Assembly: GCA_028583605.1 (NCBI GenBank)
Contig: CM053326.1
Span: 12,362,587 to 12,426,586 of the forward strand
Direction: 5' to 3'
DNA from: Dastarcus helophoroides
Taxonomy: Eukaryota > Arthropoda > Insecta > Coleoptera > Bothrideridae
DNA: 64,000 nt
Shown here: one piece after another, positions 11,001 through 23,431 of the stretch
How the letters are laid out: every line of letters starts with the position of its first letter
How positions within the stretch are numbered: the stretch's first letter is position 1
Made by a program: the position numbers and the translations under genes
The notes under the pieces: generated by a model
Database searches by the model: none
What the model was told of the DNA's origin: nothing
Seen by the model: only the letters and a program-made list of their open reading frames with translations

Positions 11001-11100
11001 ATTTTCTGACAAAAAAATACGAAAAAATCTAAATTTATTAACAAAAATTAAATAAAATTTGTATGATATTTTAAAATTACACTTACAGCGTTAGAAAAGG
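8040..11100. repeat. A-rich short tandem array with a strand switch
   Basis: From about 8100 to 9250 the unit reads in the T-rich orientation; from about 9280 onward it reads in the A-rich orientation, giving a kilobase-scale head-to-head arrangement. A tight palindrome (about 8068-8152) lies near the left end, with AAAATTTTGACTTCTAAAAT answered by its complement. A less AT-rich insert at 10885-10960 interrupts the array. Open frames here are compositional. Confidence 0.7.
8968..9160. repeat. inverted pair of CCCAGTTTGGAAATATTT-type blocks
   Basis: AAATATTTCTAAACTGGG (about 8968) is answered by CCCAGTTTGGAAATATTT (about 9138) in opposite orientation, close to where the array changes strand. 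Related blocks occur near 11712 and 24280, also at or near array junctions. Confidence 0.55.
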
Positions 11101-11274
11101 CACTAAAAATTTTGTCTCTTATTCTCATAAATTTTATGAATATAATTGAACAATAGGAGGGAATTGTCCTGCGTCACAATATCTAGCAAAATTTTAAAGG
11201 GGCAGAATGGGTCATATTTGTCAATTGTAATTAAATTACATTTCTTGGGAATTTGCTTCAAGCTTCTTATGATG

Positions 11275-11450
11275 TTTTTTTTTTTGGTGGAACAGACTGG
11301 TCCTTGATTATCTTCAAAAATTAAAATAAAAATCTTGTCCCCTGAAACCAAGAAAGATAAAAAAGATTAAAAAAACAGAGCACGAGCAACTTCTGTTGTG
11401 TTTTTTAATCTTTCTTTGTTTCGGGGGACAAGATTTGTTTTTCAATTTTC
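11275..11450. mobile_element. family 1 retroposon, centre-deleted copy
   Basis: The palindromic arms are present (GGTGGAACAGACTGGTCC with CTTGTCCCCTGAAACC, then TCTTTCTTTGTTTCGGGGG), but the central hammerhead-like segment is missing. The left side has a T-tract after ATGATG (11269-11274), and ATGATG recurs at 11453-11458, giving a probable but short target duplication. Confidence 0.7.
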
Positions 11451-11458
11451 TGATGATG

Positions 11459-13428
11459 GATTGAATTTCCATAGAAAAGGATAAATAGTCACGAAAATAT
11501 TTGTAAATAGACGCAAATTATGTATAAAAAGGTAAAACACAAGCGAAATTGAAATTTACGCAATAATGCATGAAAAACGCCGAAAAGGGTAAAAAGATAG
11601 GATTTCAGCTAAAATCCGGTCTCTACTTATAACGAATATGAATACATAATAGATTGAGAAATATGCTTTAGTTCCTAAATGATTCATTGTAGAATTCATG
11701 AATTGATACTTTCTAAACTGGGCCGAATATTTCGCTCATGGAGGCCCTAAAATTAAGTTTACATTTACTCTTTAAATTTAAAAGATAATAAAAAGGAAAA
11801 TATAATATAGTAAAGACTCACGAAATTACTATTAAGAACTGAAACTTTTCAAAATTATATATTCTGCTGAATACCAAAATAAAAATAATGATGGAGAAAT
11901 TGACCATATGTCAAGAACCTTAGGATATTGATTGGTACTTTGACGCCCATAATGACTACCTGTTTTTTCCATGCAACCATTTATTGAAAGTTTTGTACCA
12001 GCATTTATAGCTAACGGGCTCCGAGAAGTGGTCAGTTGTGTTTAAATGTAAACATTTTGACAACTGCGATAATAACAACGTAACGAATCGAATCTGAAAG
12101 TTACAGGGGAGTTTAAATATTTTATTGGGGTGACCGTTAATTTTTCAAAACTTTCCCTGTCAGTACTTCTATATCACAAATTTTAATTTATAGAAACAAA
12201 AAGTATATATACATCTAAAGTACTCTAGAACTATTTAAGTGGCAATATAAGAATATTTTCCGAATTCAGATGTTAGCGTTTTGTTTAATATGAAGCGATA
12301 ACAGACCCTCAAGATTTATTTGATTGGGTGGAGCAGGCAAATCTTAAGAACACACATTCTTCCGTTGAAATTTGAGTAAATATGTGAAGGAAATGAAGTA
12401 GACTGAAGGGATCATCGGTCAAGGTTTCAGCTTCGGCCTGCAGCACCCCAAGCACAGTTATGTATCGCGCCTTCCTTCCACCCCACGTCCCCTTAAGGGT
12501 GGCCGGTGTTTATTGCCTGCCAAACGGATACACTGACCGCAAACCATGTAAAACCTGTCACAACAAACCGATGTCCGGTATTGTAGGCGATCGACGGAAA
12601 TGTAAGGTGTAATTCTGCAGATAATACCTGCAACACGAAACAGCGCGTAGGGCCTTTATTTCTTTTACAATAAAAGATAAGAGGCATGTTAGGGGATTCA
12701 ATCTTAACTAAAGAATTACATTGTGCAAAATGTTTTTATTGTATGTTATTGTAAGATATCATGTTTTACTTCGAAATAAAACTCAAATAAATTCTCAGAA
12801 GTATATTCCAGTTACAGTGAAATTACTTAAAGGATAAAAACTTAATTTTATAAATAAATATTTTTGCTTTTTTTTGTTCTTATTTCGCGAGTGACAAATT
12901 CAAAATTTTATTATATCTTTTCCACACTACAGTTATCATGTATTTTTATTTTTTCCGAATGGTCCAGTCAATATATACAAGATACATCTTAAGGTCTACC
13001 GAAGTTTGGCTAAAGCTCACCCTTGTAAGAATAAAGTAAAAAAAGTAAAAATATTTGCATCCCACCAGTCGCTCTCGTTCAAACAATAACTTTTGGAAAA
13101 TATTAACTGTTCGACGTTTTTTAAGAAGAATAACAAATCAATTCTCTAGCCAAAGTTAGACAATTTTCATTTTTCAATAGCATTGCAGTGACTTGGTTAT
13201 GACTCACAATCAGAATTGTTCAAATTCTGAAGTAAAATATCTTGCCAGTCACAATGGAGTGACCAAGAATGAAAAGAGAAAAGTATGTTTAACTGAATAT
13301 GTCATCTATACCAGCAACGAAATTCGTCTGAAAGTGATTTCGTTTTGCGTTTCACTTTTATTTCGGAGCAGTTTCGTTGTTGATATGAATCACATTGTGA
13401 GCTTGTGTCGCGATTTTTTATTTAACAT
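11459..13428. other. no recognisable gene; GC-richer patch 12420-12690
   Basis: Mostly AT-rich unique-looking DNA. The patch at 12420-12690 has balanced composition and an open minus-strand frame of 64 codons (12493-12687) that I do not recognise; it may be a transposon relic. An open plus-strand frame at 13193-13435 also lacks recognisable similarity and ends at the hAT insertion site. Confidence 0.35.
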
Positions 13429-13533
13429 AGAATAACTAAGGTGACCAACTATTTTTTGTTCAAAAAGAGTACCCTTTGCAAGTATTTCATAGGTGAAAAA
13501 AAGAAGAAAAAACGATAAAAACTTTATTTTCTT

Positions 13534-15401
13534 TTAAAAACATATTTTTCTTCGGAAAGGATTTTTTTTTGCTAAATGAGGATGTTCGTCTAATAATGTA
13601 GCCAGATCCGAACAACTTTCATTTTGCATATTAAATTTGACTGTTAAGACGGCAGAAAATGTTTTTTCAGAAAGTTGCGACTTCTCACTGCTCCAATAAT
13701 CATTCCCTAGTGAAAATACCCTTTCAACAGCAGCATTAGCGCCTGGACAACATAAGGAAATTTCTATTAAAACTTTAAAATTTTCATGTGGGATACGTTC
13801 TACTCTAAAATGCCGAAAGATTTCTACCCTTCTTTTGTAAAGTTCTATTTTCTCATCGTTCCATTTCTTCCATTTTTCTTCATTTAAATATAAATTTACT
13901 CTTCGAATTTCTTCAAAGAGAAAATTGTCATTAATAACAATATCTTTTACTTCCTTCATTACAAATTCGACTGCTGAAGAAACTTCTTTCCATTCAATTT
14001 TACTATTTAGAAGGGTCCATTTGAAACAATTTAATGCTCTAAAGTTCACTATCCAGTCTTCGATATATTCATAGCAAATTTTATAAAATTGTTCAACTTC
14101 TTTTAAAAATTCATTTTTTATTCCGGGATTGGAATTTTCCAAAACGGTCAGTTTATTCATTAGAATTAGTGGTAAAAATCCATCATTAAATCTTGATTTA
14201 CATTGCAGTATGAAATCGTTTAATACAAACTTCTGTTGCTGAAATTTTATCTCCTTCAGTTTGTAGAGTAATTTTATGAAACAACGACGCCTGACTGTGA
14301 ATAAAATAAAGCATAACTTCTGACATATCGTTTTGAAAGAATTTCTTCAAAATTGTACGACATTTGTCAAGGCTTAAAAAATATGAACGTAGTGGATCAT
14401 ATAACTGCAAAACGCGTTCTAATGCTGGAGGTAAAGCAAGCCATCTGACTTTGGAATAACCAAGCAGTTTTTTGTATTGAACACCAGCCTCTTCACAATT
14501 TTTTTTCAAACTTGCTACCCGTATTGTAAACCGATTGAAATATAAATATATATTTGTAATAATTACTTCCACACCTACTGGCATTGAACTTGATGCTGTA
14601 TTGATGGCATTTGAGATAATGTGAAGCATTGCAACCAATTCACAAAATATTTCGCTTCAGAAGATCTTGTAATTTTGTGTACACATTATTGACACATTTA
14701 CGGGTGCGTCCTCCAAAATTAGTATTTGTGTTATCAGCGGAGAGCGCCAAAATTTTCTTATTCAAATTGTTATCTGTTATAACTCGAAATAAGTGATTAG
14801 ACAAAATGTCTGATGTTTCCCCTTCGATTGATTCCAAATTTAAAATCTTGATTTGAATACCTTTCCTAATATCGAAATACCTTACTAAAATTGAATAAAG
14901 TTTTATTTCATTGTAATTCGATGCCGTCTGATAGAATAGATATGATACAGAATCCAGATTTTCTCATAGCATTTTCTTGCAGTATTCATTAAATACGCTG
15001 GTTACGATAGACTCAAATTTTGTTCGCACACAAGAAAATTTTTCGTCACAACATTTTTTAAATAATTTAGTAGTGCAGCCCATGCTGCGAAAACTTTGAT
15101 TATGGATTATTGTGTGAAAAGCGAAAGTACCCTCCATAACTGCCAATTTTTTTTCATTAGCTCCAAAAGTATTCCCTTTAAAAAATGTTGTCAGTTTGGA
15201 TGTTGACGCTGCTGTGTCATGAGACGTTTTATGTACTTTAGTTTCAATGTATGCCGTTATTGCACTACGTCCATGAATTGCAATTGAAAATTCCCTATTG
15301 CAGATTGTGCATTTAACCAAGGAGTCATCATTTCGATTTTTAACTACAATGAACGGAAGCTCTTTTTTTAAATTTTCGTTTAAACGATTTTTCCTTTTTT
15401 G
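13534..15401 (-). pseudogene. hAT transposase pseudogene
   Basis: It is read from 15401 leftward, starting after an in-frame TAA at 15402-15404. The N-terminus has a BED-type zinc finger: C-x2-C in VKCTICNREF, then HGRSAITAYIETKVHK, where the first zinc-ligand His appears replaced by Tyr. An in-frame TGA lies at 14964-14966, and the same frame continues as NYNEIKLYSILVRYF and SADNTNTNFGG, the segment carrying the first catalytic Asp. A frameshift near 14640 interrupts the GCNASH segment, followed by GYSKVRWLALPPALERVL. A second frameshift lies between about 14160 and 14198. The C-terminus holds the hAT dimerisation domain (PGANAAVERVFSLGNDYW). With one stop and two frameshifts it cannot make a full protein. 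I am confident of the superfamily, not of the subfamily. Confidence 0.9.
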
Positions 15402-15884
15402 TTATCGCTCAGATTTGAATTAATAATCTAAAAATTATATTAGTAATATATTTTTTATTTTGATTTTAAATAAATATTATAATCTGATATTATTTAAATA
15501 AAATGAAAATGAAACTATAATATTAATACTTACATGCAACTTCACCTTCACTAGATAAATAAAATAAAATTTTATTTATTTTGTACACCTCAAATCTTGT
15601 TAACTTGAACAAAAAGTACGAAATTGTTGGTTTTCTCTAACCTCAAATTAATTAAACAGAAAGGGAATTCCCATAAAACTTTGTCCGTACATACTACGCA
15701 TGCGTCAAGACTGTCAAGCATGCCGTACATACTGCACATCAAAGATCAGCCTGGGGATTACGTACATAAATATTGGAGAGATAGATATATCCATCTCTTT
15801 TCACAAATGTAATTTTACGTTGTTAGAAAAAGAGGTCTGTAGTATCTATCTATCTATCTCTCCAGGTACATAATACGGCCTCTC

Positions 15885-16035
15885 AAATGTGCGGGAAACG
15901 GCAGCCATATGTGCGCGCGAAATTCAAATAACTGTCAAACTCGTGTCTGGTGTTTGCCCTGTCCTCTGACGTGCCGGAAACAGCACGCAATATGCGCGCG
16001 TGAAATTAAAATCACTGTCAAAATAATTTTAAATA
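15885..16035. repeat. ~75-bp tandem duplication inside the hAT leader
   Basis: Two adjacent diverged copies share CGGGAAACGGCA/CGGAAACAGCA, TGCGCGCG, and AATAACTGTCAAA/AATCACTGTCAAA. They lie between the transposase start and the right terminus, so they may belong to the element's promoter or leader. Just inside, GGAGAGATAGATA (about 15775) and TATCTATCTCTCC (about 15850) form an inverted pair. Confidence 0.55.
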
Positions 16036-16208
16036 TTTAATTAATAAAATTGAAATAAAATAATCTAAAAAAATGACTTAGAAATACAAATGAGTATAAA
16101 ATTTATACAAATGAGTACTTTCAGAGTACAGGATTTGAAAAGAGTACGGTTTGCGAAAAAAGAGTACAAAACTCAGTAAATGAGTATAGTTGGTCACCTT
16201 AGAATAAC

Positions 16209-17551
16209 ACAGAATATTTTCTCTACTGTTGTCATTAGCACACCTAATTACTCTGCTCTTCTGCATTGATTTTTGAAGAAGTCCCTGGGATAATGAGCAT
16301 AAGATCGAACACTTTTGAAACATTTGTCTTTATACTCTTAACTTTTCTACTAGAAGTTTTTATTAAATATTGTTTTCCCAGAGTAGAAAGAATAAATGTT
16401 GAAAGAAAGGATCATAACAATTGCACGCTACTACCATTGATGGTGGTTCGCTCTAATATTGATGAGGAATGCCAAAAATTCGAATTTTCACCGTACAACT
16501 AGGTTATATCTCGTAATTTTGCTTCAAATCAGTTACAATGTAGATTTTTGGATAGAGAATGGCTTTCTGTAGCTACATTGCCATGGACTCTAAACTCGCC
16601 AATGAAATGCAGATCGCAAATCTTGACCACTTTTTGAGATTATTGTTTCTGTCGATTTACAATCCATCAGAAGAGAAGCATTAATTTTGAAGATCATTGG
16701 TCAAATTGTTTAAATTTAATTAAAGAATTATCTATTTTCTTAGGGAATAATCAAACTTGGGGATATATTTATAGCTTTCATACATATTATAGCTTATGAT
16801 CTTCGCAACAACAGGGTGAAAGAATAAATCGCAACAGACTTTCGCATTAAATGATTTTTTTTCTCTTATAGTTCATTATTCATTATTTAAAAATCTGTAT
16901 AAAAATAATGCTGATGAAACAATGACACATATGCCAAAACTGACATGTCAGGACAATTTTAATTATCACTATCATTTATTGTTTAAACTATCATCGTCCA
17001 AGAACAATCACCAACGCTGATATTTATTAATTTGAAATGGGTGAAGCGCTAGAAACTAAACTATACCCCAAATGCAAGCAAAAGATACCGAAATTACATA
17101 TATTGTAATAATTGTAATGGAAATGGAAGCTGCACAAATTCGCGTTCTGACTTTTAATTGACAATTTTGTCCTTAAATTCTTGGAGAAAGTTCAGATGCT
17201 TAAACTACCTAACAAACCATTTTTATTTTCAACAACCAATGATATAGGATGCGAAATATGATGAGGAAGATTTTTTGTAAAACACATGTTTTATTCAGTG
17301 GGATGTTTATTTATCAATACAATTTTGAGAGAAAAATAGACATGTTGAATTCGAAGAGAAATTTTTCGGCTTTTTTCTGGAAAAGTTTGGAGTCTAATAA
17401 AAAATTTCCAATTTAAGGTTGAAAAAAAAAATCGAAACCGGAAACCATCATCAAACAAATTCGCGCGTTTCACCTTTTTGGTTTTACCAACGATTTTGAA
17501 ATTTAATCAGTGAAACTATCTTATGTATGGCACATTTATATTCCTGTTTTT
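16209..17551. other. no recognisable gene
   Basis: AT-rich DNA beyond the hAT element. A 78-codon open plus frame at 16266-16502 has a hydrophobic stretch but no similarity I recognise, and I do not call it. Confidence 0.35.
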
Positions 17552-20080
17552 TTTTTTATGTTCAATCCACTCGCAAATGATAATCCTATTATGACTTCAA
17601 AGCACCGTGAGTAGGATGCGCAAACAAGGATAGATGGCGATGAAGCGCCTTCTTAAACTAGCATAGGTTGTACTTTTTGGGGAAAATTCAATTTGGTAAT
17701 AAGTTCCATAGCTTGAAAGTTCTGTAGAAAAAACAGTCTCCGTGGACAGAAGTCCTCACCATGTCAAGCTAGACCGTACAGGAATTTGATGTCTCCGACT
17801 TTATGTATGCCTCAAAAATCTCCCATGAAAGTACTTGTAGAAAAGAGTTAAATCACCAAGCCATCCAGCCTGTGCTCTAGTGTTTCGAGAGAATCGGTTA
17901 AACTCTCGTCATTAATTAGGCAAATCGCTCTTCTTCGGATCGAATCCAAATAAGCTAAAATGTGCTTTGCGGCTGAACTCCAAACATGAGAACATTATTC
18001 CAGTATTGGCCTAACTTGAGCTTTGTATAGTGTGAGTAGCTGATGAGATATCTGGATATCAAATGACATAGTCCAGGAGGAAGATCATAGGGTGTTAATT
18101 TGGCGAGAAGAGATCGAAGCCAGACTCTGTCGAAGGCCTTTGAGATATCCAATGCCACAAGACTAGCCTCACCGTGTTTTTCCATAGCTGAGTTAGAAAT
18201 ATAAGTAACAATATGCCAGTAGATCGCCAGTGGAACGTTGTTGTCTAAAACCGTATTGCCTGTCGGAGATGATTCTATTCCTCTCCAGATATTTAAGAAT
18301 ATCGATGTAATTAACCTTTTTCATTACTTTAGGTATAACGGGCACAAAAGATATAGGGCGATATTGTGAGCCAGATTTCTTTTTCTCTTTTGGGGATAGA
18401 CTGCACCCTAGCAGATTTCCAGAAGTTAGGGAATACACCTTTGTTGTAAGAGAGTGGAACAATTTGCTTAGGACAGAAGACAACTTTGGAGCTCCCTTTA
18501 TAAGAACAATAGCGACGATAACATCCAGGCAGGAAGTTTTGGATGTCTCGAGCCGGAGAAGAATCTTACTGTTCGTTGTCTGAAAACAACTTCAGGTATC
18601 GAAGAGCCAATCTTAGGCAGAATAAGAGGTTTTGCGTTTCCAGAATCAAGGTTGGAATTTTCAATAAACATTAAGGCTAACATGTCATCCTTTTCCTTGG
18701 AGGTAGTAATATTATTGCTATTTTCCTTGGAAGTAGTCGCAATGGTATTGTTGTCATCGAGTAAAGTTGGAAAATTTGTAGATATAAAATTCTTTCTAAT
18801 CGACTTTGCAAATCCCCAAAAGGACCTGGAACCGTCCGGATAGTTGATAAGCCTCTGGCGCATTTTACGATCGAAAACACTTTTTGTCTCGTCAATAACC
18901 TGTCTATAAAAATTTCGTGCATTTACAAAAGTGGTTCGAGTCCCGACTCGGGGATTATTTCTCCAACGACGATTTGCACGATTTTTGCAGGAGACAGCCC
19001 GAGCACATTTTTTGCTGAACCAAAATTTACTGGTGGTAGACTTCTTTTGGGAATGAGGAATTAAGCATTCCATACCAATCAGGATAGTTTCAGTGATGGA
19101 TTTGGTGACTGTGGAAGGATTGCCTGAGTTAAAACAGACTTCTTGCCAAGGGAAAGATGCAAATGAGATCTCCGAATTCGTTCCATTTTGAAGATTTAAA
19201 GTTCAAACTCTACGGAGCTGTATTTGAGAAAGAGTTGGTATATGAAGCGAGCGAGAGGCTGCTACAAGCTTGTGATCGGAATTTCCAAGCGGTGATGTCA
19301 CAGTCGTTGTATACGAATTTGGAGAATTTGTAAGGAAAAGGTCAAGTAGATTAGGTTGATGGGTATCTACATTAGGAATTCTTGTGGGTTCCTCAACCAA
19401 TTGCGATAGTCCATAAGTGATGGCGAAAGCCTCTGCTACACTTCCCGCGTTGGTCAGTTCAGGAAGAAAACCTTAACCGGGGATGTTGTGTACTTTGAAG
19501 TCATCGAGAAAGACGACCTCAACTTTTGGATAATTCGTCTGTAGGTGATCGAAGGTTACTGAGAGAAAAGAGAAAAGCTGTCTGTATGAGGGGTCGTTTG
19601 AAGGCAGATAAAGTAAACAAATGAATATTACGTCGCTTTTGGAGCAGAATTTCAGACAAATCACATCATGATCAGCAGATTCCAGTGCTTCTTCTCGTTG
19701 ACAGGATTGGTCTCTTTGCGTAAAAGCACAAATTCCCCTCTTGGGTCAAAACTTTGTGTACAAGTCGCAGTTAGGGAAGAGCAAATGGACCGTATTGATG
19801 GATGGAGAGACTTGGGTTTCTGTCAGAGACAGCACAAGGGTTCTTTCATTTTGAAGGTGTTGATCAGCCGAGCTTAGATTTGAGTTTAGCCCTCGAATGT
19901 TACAGAACATTCGAGTTTTGAATGAATTTTGAATAAATTATTTGAAAGAGACTTGCCCTGCTGCACATTCAAAATGTTCCGTTAATTTTAGATTCCCTCG
20001 CACACCGTCCACCCGGACATCCGAATGGAAGGGTAGTTTACGTCCGGGTTTTTTTGCACAAAGAGAATCCATCATCTTTA
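17552..20080 (-). pseudogene. non-LTR retrotransposon ORF2 relic (Jockey/CR1-like), copy 1
   Basis: Read right to left. A leader frame begins near 20077 (MMDSLCAKKPGRK). The endonuclease domain starts at FCNIRGLNSNL (about 19910), has the LVLSLTETQV motif and ends with GNSDHKLV (about 19270). A linker with FWFSKKCARAVSCKNRA follows, then the reverse-transcriptase fingers (QYGFRQQRSTGDLLAY) and palm motif A (ALDISKAFDRVW). After motif A the frame jumps to the C-terminal LYKAQVRP region (about 18025), so RT motifs B to E, including the catalytic YADD, are deleted. Several frameshifts and stops follow. The 3' end has TTTGCGAGT and an A-tract (T-run at about 17548-17558). Related copies lie at 41931 and 48674. 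The element would insert by target-primed reverse transcription. Confidence 0.85.
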
Positions 20081-21846
20081 TTTTTTTAAATTACAAGAAA
20101 AATTCAGAGATAAAAAAAGAAGCGAAATGGACTATATAATTTTCTAAACTATGTCTACTACTTACCGACAATAGATGTCGAATTCTATTTTTCACGATTA
20201 TTGACACAATAATGTTAAGTTTCTATGGATTGCATCAGGTATTAAAATGGCTATTAATTTCCAATATACTCTATCACAAAAGCTGCAACCTAATAACCTT
20301 TTATATATTTCTTTAGAAACTGCGAAATTTAATTCAATCCCTGACCGCTATTCTCCGGCAATCTGAAATCTCTCACGCTATATAAAAAAGCAAAAAAGTA
20401 CCTGAGACTACTTGAATCAATAGATCCTACGGTCATCTTTGTCCTCGGGGTCCAGATTTTTTATGAGCACAAAGGTAGGCGCTTTTTTAGATGGTATCGT
20501 AAGTTGCCCTATGTACAGTTAGTCCGATATCTGATACCACCCCTGGTAGTATAATGGTATTTAGATCTCCTTTTTAGATTTCTTAGTTTTTTCAAGTGCA
20601 TAATGACGTGACGAACAATACCTCCCTTTGTTGGATTTTATTTAATTGTTATTCGAATTGGCATGTGTTAAGGTCATTTATGAAGTCTAATTTTAAATAA
20701 TCGACTGCTTGCTGGGCATTCTCAACCTTAACAGCAGAATGGGCAATGGTATATTTGACGTAATTTTGAAGCGAAAAAGAAATTGGGTAGTGGCACCAGT
20801 AACTGTCATTATTGGGCCTACATCCAACTTATTACTGATATCGAAAAAACTGGATGCATTTTTTTAATACCATCAATTCCTAAGAGGATGATTACTTTCT
20901 TTGCTAGTGAAACTAACAACTCGTTTTTGGCCAAAATTATTTTTTTTAATAAAAATACTTTTATTATTCAATGTCATTTGACCATTAAGTGTCATAGGCG
21001 TGTTTTGCAATAACCTAGTAATTGTCATCAGTCAAAGTTAAACAATATGGAGATTTATTAATTGTTTGAAAATACATGAAAATGTTCCCAAGGTACATGT
21101 ATATTCTCAAATACGTAGAATGTGTATTTATGTTTGACTTTTAATATTTTTATGTCTTTTATTTTAATTTTTCGAGCTCTTTCAGCTCTCTTGTTTTTTG
21201 TCCTGTTATTTTTATACTGTCTTTTCTTTTATCTTGAAAAATATAATTTTCACTCCTTCTTTATTGCTGTTTTGAGGTTTTAGCCAAAATAACGATCGAT
21301 GAAAATGTGGAAAGGTTTTCCAGCCAGTTGGAATTATCCTCATTTCCTTGCATATTTCTATCAGGATTTATGCTGAATTTTAATAAGCTTTTATACTGAA
21401 TAGAGGTATCACATAATAATTTGTATTTGGATATTTATAGGTATTAGGTATGTTGTTTTAATATTTCCGGTCGTGGTAATTGTTTTTTACTTAAAGAATT
21501 TTTAGACACTGATATCTAAAACGAATATCGATTCTTAAGATGTGATTGTGCTTCTTTCATAAGTCGATTTTTTCGTTACTTTATTTTTGTAAGTGTTCTA
21601 ATATCTCCACCTCCAAAGAGAAATTCGCATGCTTATGAATGAAATAGAAATGTCAGTTTAAAAATAATTGGAGCATTTTTTTTTTGTTTGTTGCCAATGT
21701 CCTCCTGAGTTTACTATAATTCACAGAATTGTCAGTATAATATTTTTTTTAGGTGAAAACCCTTTCGTATAATATTTGAAATCCATTTGACTGTTTTGTC
21801 TTTTTAGTTTTTTCGAAAACTTTAAATTTAAGTGCTGCCCTGAAAT
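20081..21846. other. no recognisable gene
   Basis: AT-rich intergenic DNA. A 76-codon open frame at 20783-21013 is not recognisable. I see no RNA gene, array or inverted-repeat element here. Confidence 0.35.
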
Positions 21847-22009
21847 CAGGGCTAAATCACAGCTTCGAACCGGAACTGAACCGAAAACCGGAAACCGAAA
21901 AAAAAAACATTATTTTCGTCGGAATGAAAATCGGAACGAAACCCGAAAAAATATCGGTTTATTTCGGTTCATTAAATTTATGTACTTATAACAATTATCT
22001 TGCCCTTAA

Positions 22010-23377
22010 GTTTGGAATTTTTTCTTAGAAATTTCAATTTCTTTTTCAAAATTTTACACAAATCCGTGCAACTTTGATCTCAAAACTAAGAGTTGACTTT
22101 TAGTCTCTCATTTCCATTTAAAAATCAGATTAGAAACTAGCAATTTTCACATTTTCTAGAGAATATTGACTTTATTATAAAAATTTCAAACCAAATTAAA
22201 ATTTTAACTTGCATGTTTTTTCAAATTTTCGAGATTTTTCAACTTTTATCTAGAAAGTTACTCAAAATATTTATTTTTTCTCTTAAAATTTCGAGTTTAA
22301 AACAAAAAAAATATCCTCTGTTGTAATTTTAAAATAAAGCAGTAGCGTGTTTTTAATTCAAGGTAAGGAAACAGGGCTTTCCTTACACTTTTATTTGCAA
22401 ATTCAAGCTTTTCTGGAAATTTGAACTTTTTTTAGAAAACTCCACATTTACTTCTTTCCGTAAACTTAGATTTTCCTTTGCTAATTTGATATCTCCATTT
22501 TTTGAAGCTTATTAGTCAAATTTTCGATTTTTCTTCAATTTTTTTTCAAATTCCATCTTTTTTAGTATATCAATTTTTTTCGAAATCCCAACTTTAAATT
22601 CTTATAATTTTATACACTGCCGACTTCCTAAAACTTCCTAAAATTCCAAGATATGTTTTTGTTCTTAAAATTTTAACTGAAATCTTGGTATTTCAAATTT
22701 AACCTTACAATTTTTAAATTGCATGTACAAATTTCAGGAAAAATACAACATTATATTCCAAATTAAAGCTGGGATCTTGAAATTGGGGTCGAAATTTTTA
22801 GAGTAAATGGCGACATCTTAGAAAATGTCTAATTTAAACTTCCAACGATTTTGTTTACGCTAAAATAGTAATTTTTATTCTGGAAACTTTGATCTTTTTC
22901 TCAAGATTTCCGCCTTAAAATTGCGATATTTTTTTTCAGATTGTTTAGAATTTAGAAGTCGAAATTGTGTGTTTTTTAAATATTAATTGTTTTCGCGAAA
23001 CTTCCGGTATAAACTCGAAAGTTCGGGCCCTTTGCTTCTTGTGTCCAAAATCGATTTTCAAAATGTTAAATCTCTTCAGGAACTTTTTAGCTGCAGCTAA
23101 AATTTTTCCTAAAATTTCGACTTTAAAATTGAAATTCGCGTTTTTATCAGAAAATTTGTCGTTGATTTTGAAATTTCAATTTTTCTTTAAAACATTGATG
23201 TTAAGAAATAACTGAAATTGATTTTTTGTGTATTTTTTATTTCTACGCTTGAAATATACATTTCAATTAAACATTTCGAATTTTTGCTAAAAATATTAAC
23301 AGAAATTATATTTCAAACGCAAAAGTGCTATTTTGAATTTGAATATTTCATGTTATTTTTCATCCAAATATATCTAA

Positions 23378-23431
<54 letters not shown>

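Larger units (their letters stand above)
13437..16200 (-). mobile_element. hAT DNA transposon, complete ends, dead transposase
   Basis: The 8-bp duplication AGAATAAC flanks the element (13429-13436 and 16201-16208). The terminal inverted repeats are AAGGTGACCAACTAT on the left and ATAGTTGGTCACCTT on the right, with an extra T at the left end. Subterminal regions repeat AGAGTAC on the right and GAGTACC on the left, plausible transposase-binding repeats. The transposase is on the minus strand (13534-15401). The perfect duplication argues that insertion is not very old even though the gene is broken. Confidence 0.9.

Noticed and set aside
12493..12687. 64-codon minus frame in a GC-richer patch
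   Set aside because: No recognisable motif, no supporting start or splice signals; noted only as a patch of unusual composition.
18040..18075. CTGATGAGATATC ... GATATC in retrotransposon copy 1
   Set aside because: There is no GAAA after the stem and no closing stem I; the sequence is antisense to RT coding sequence.
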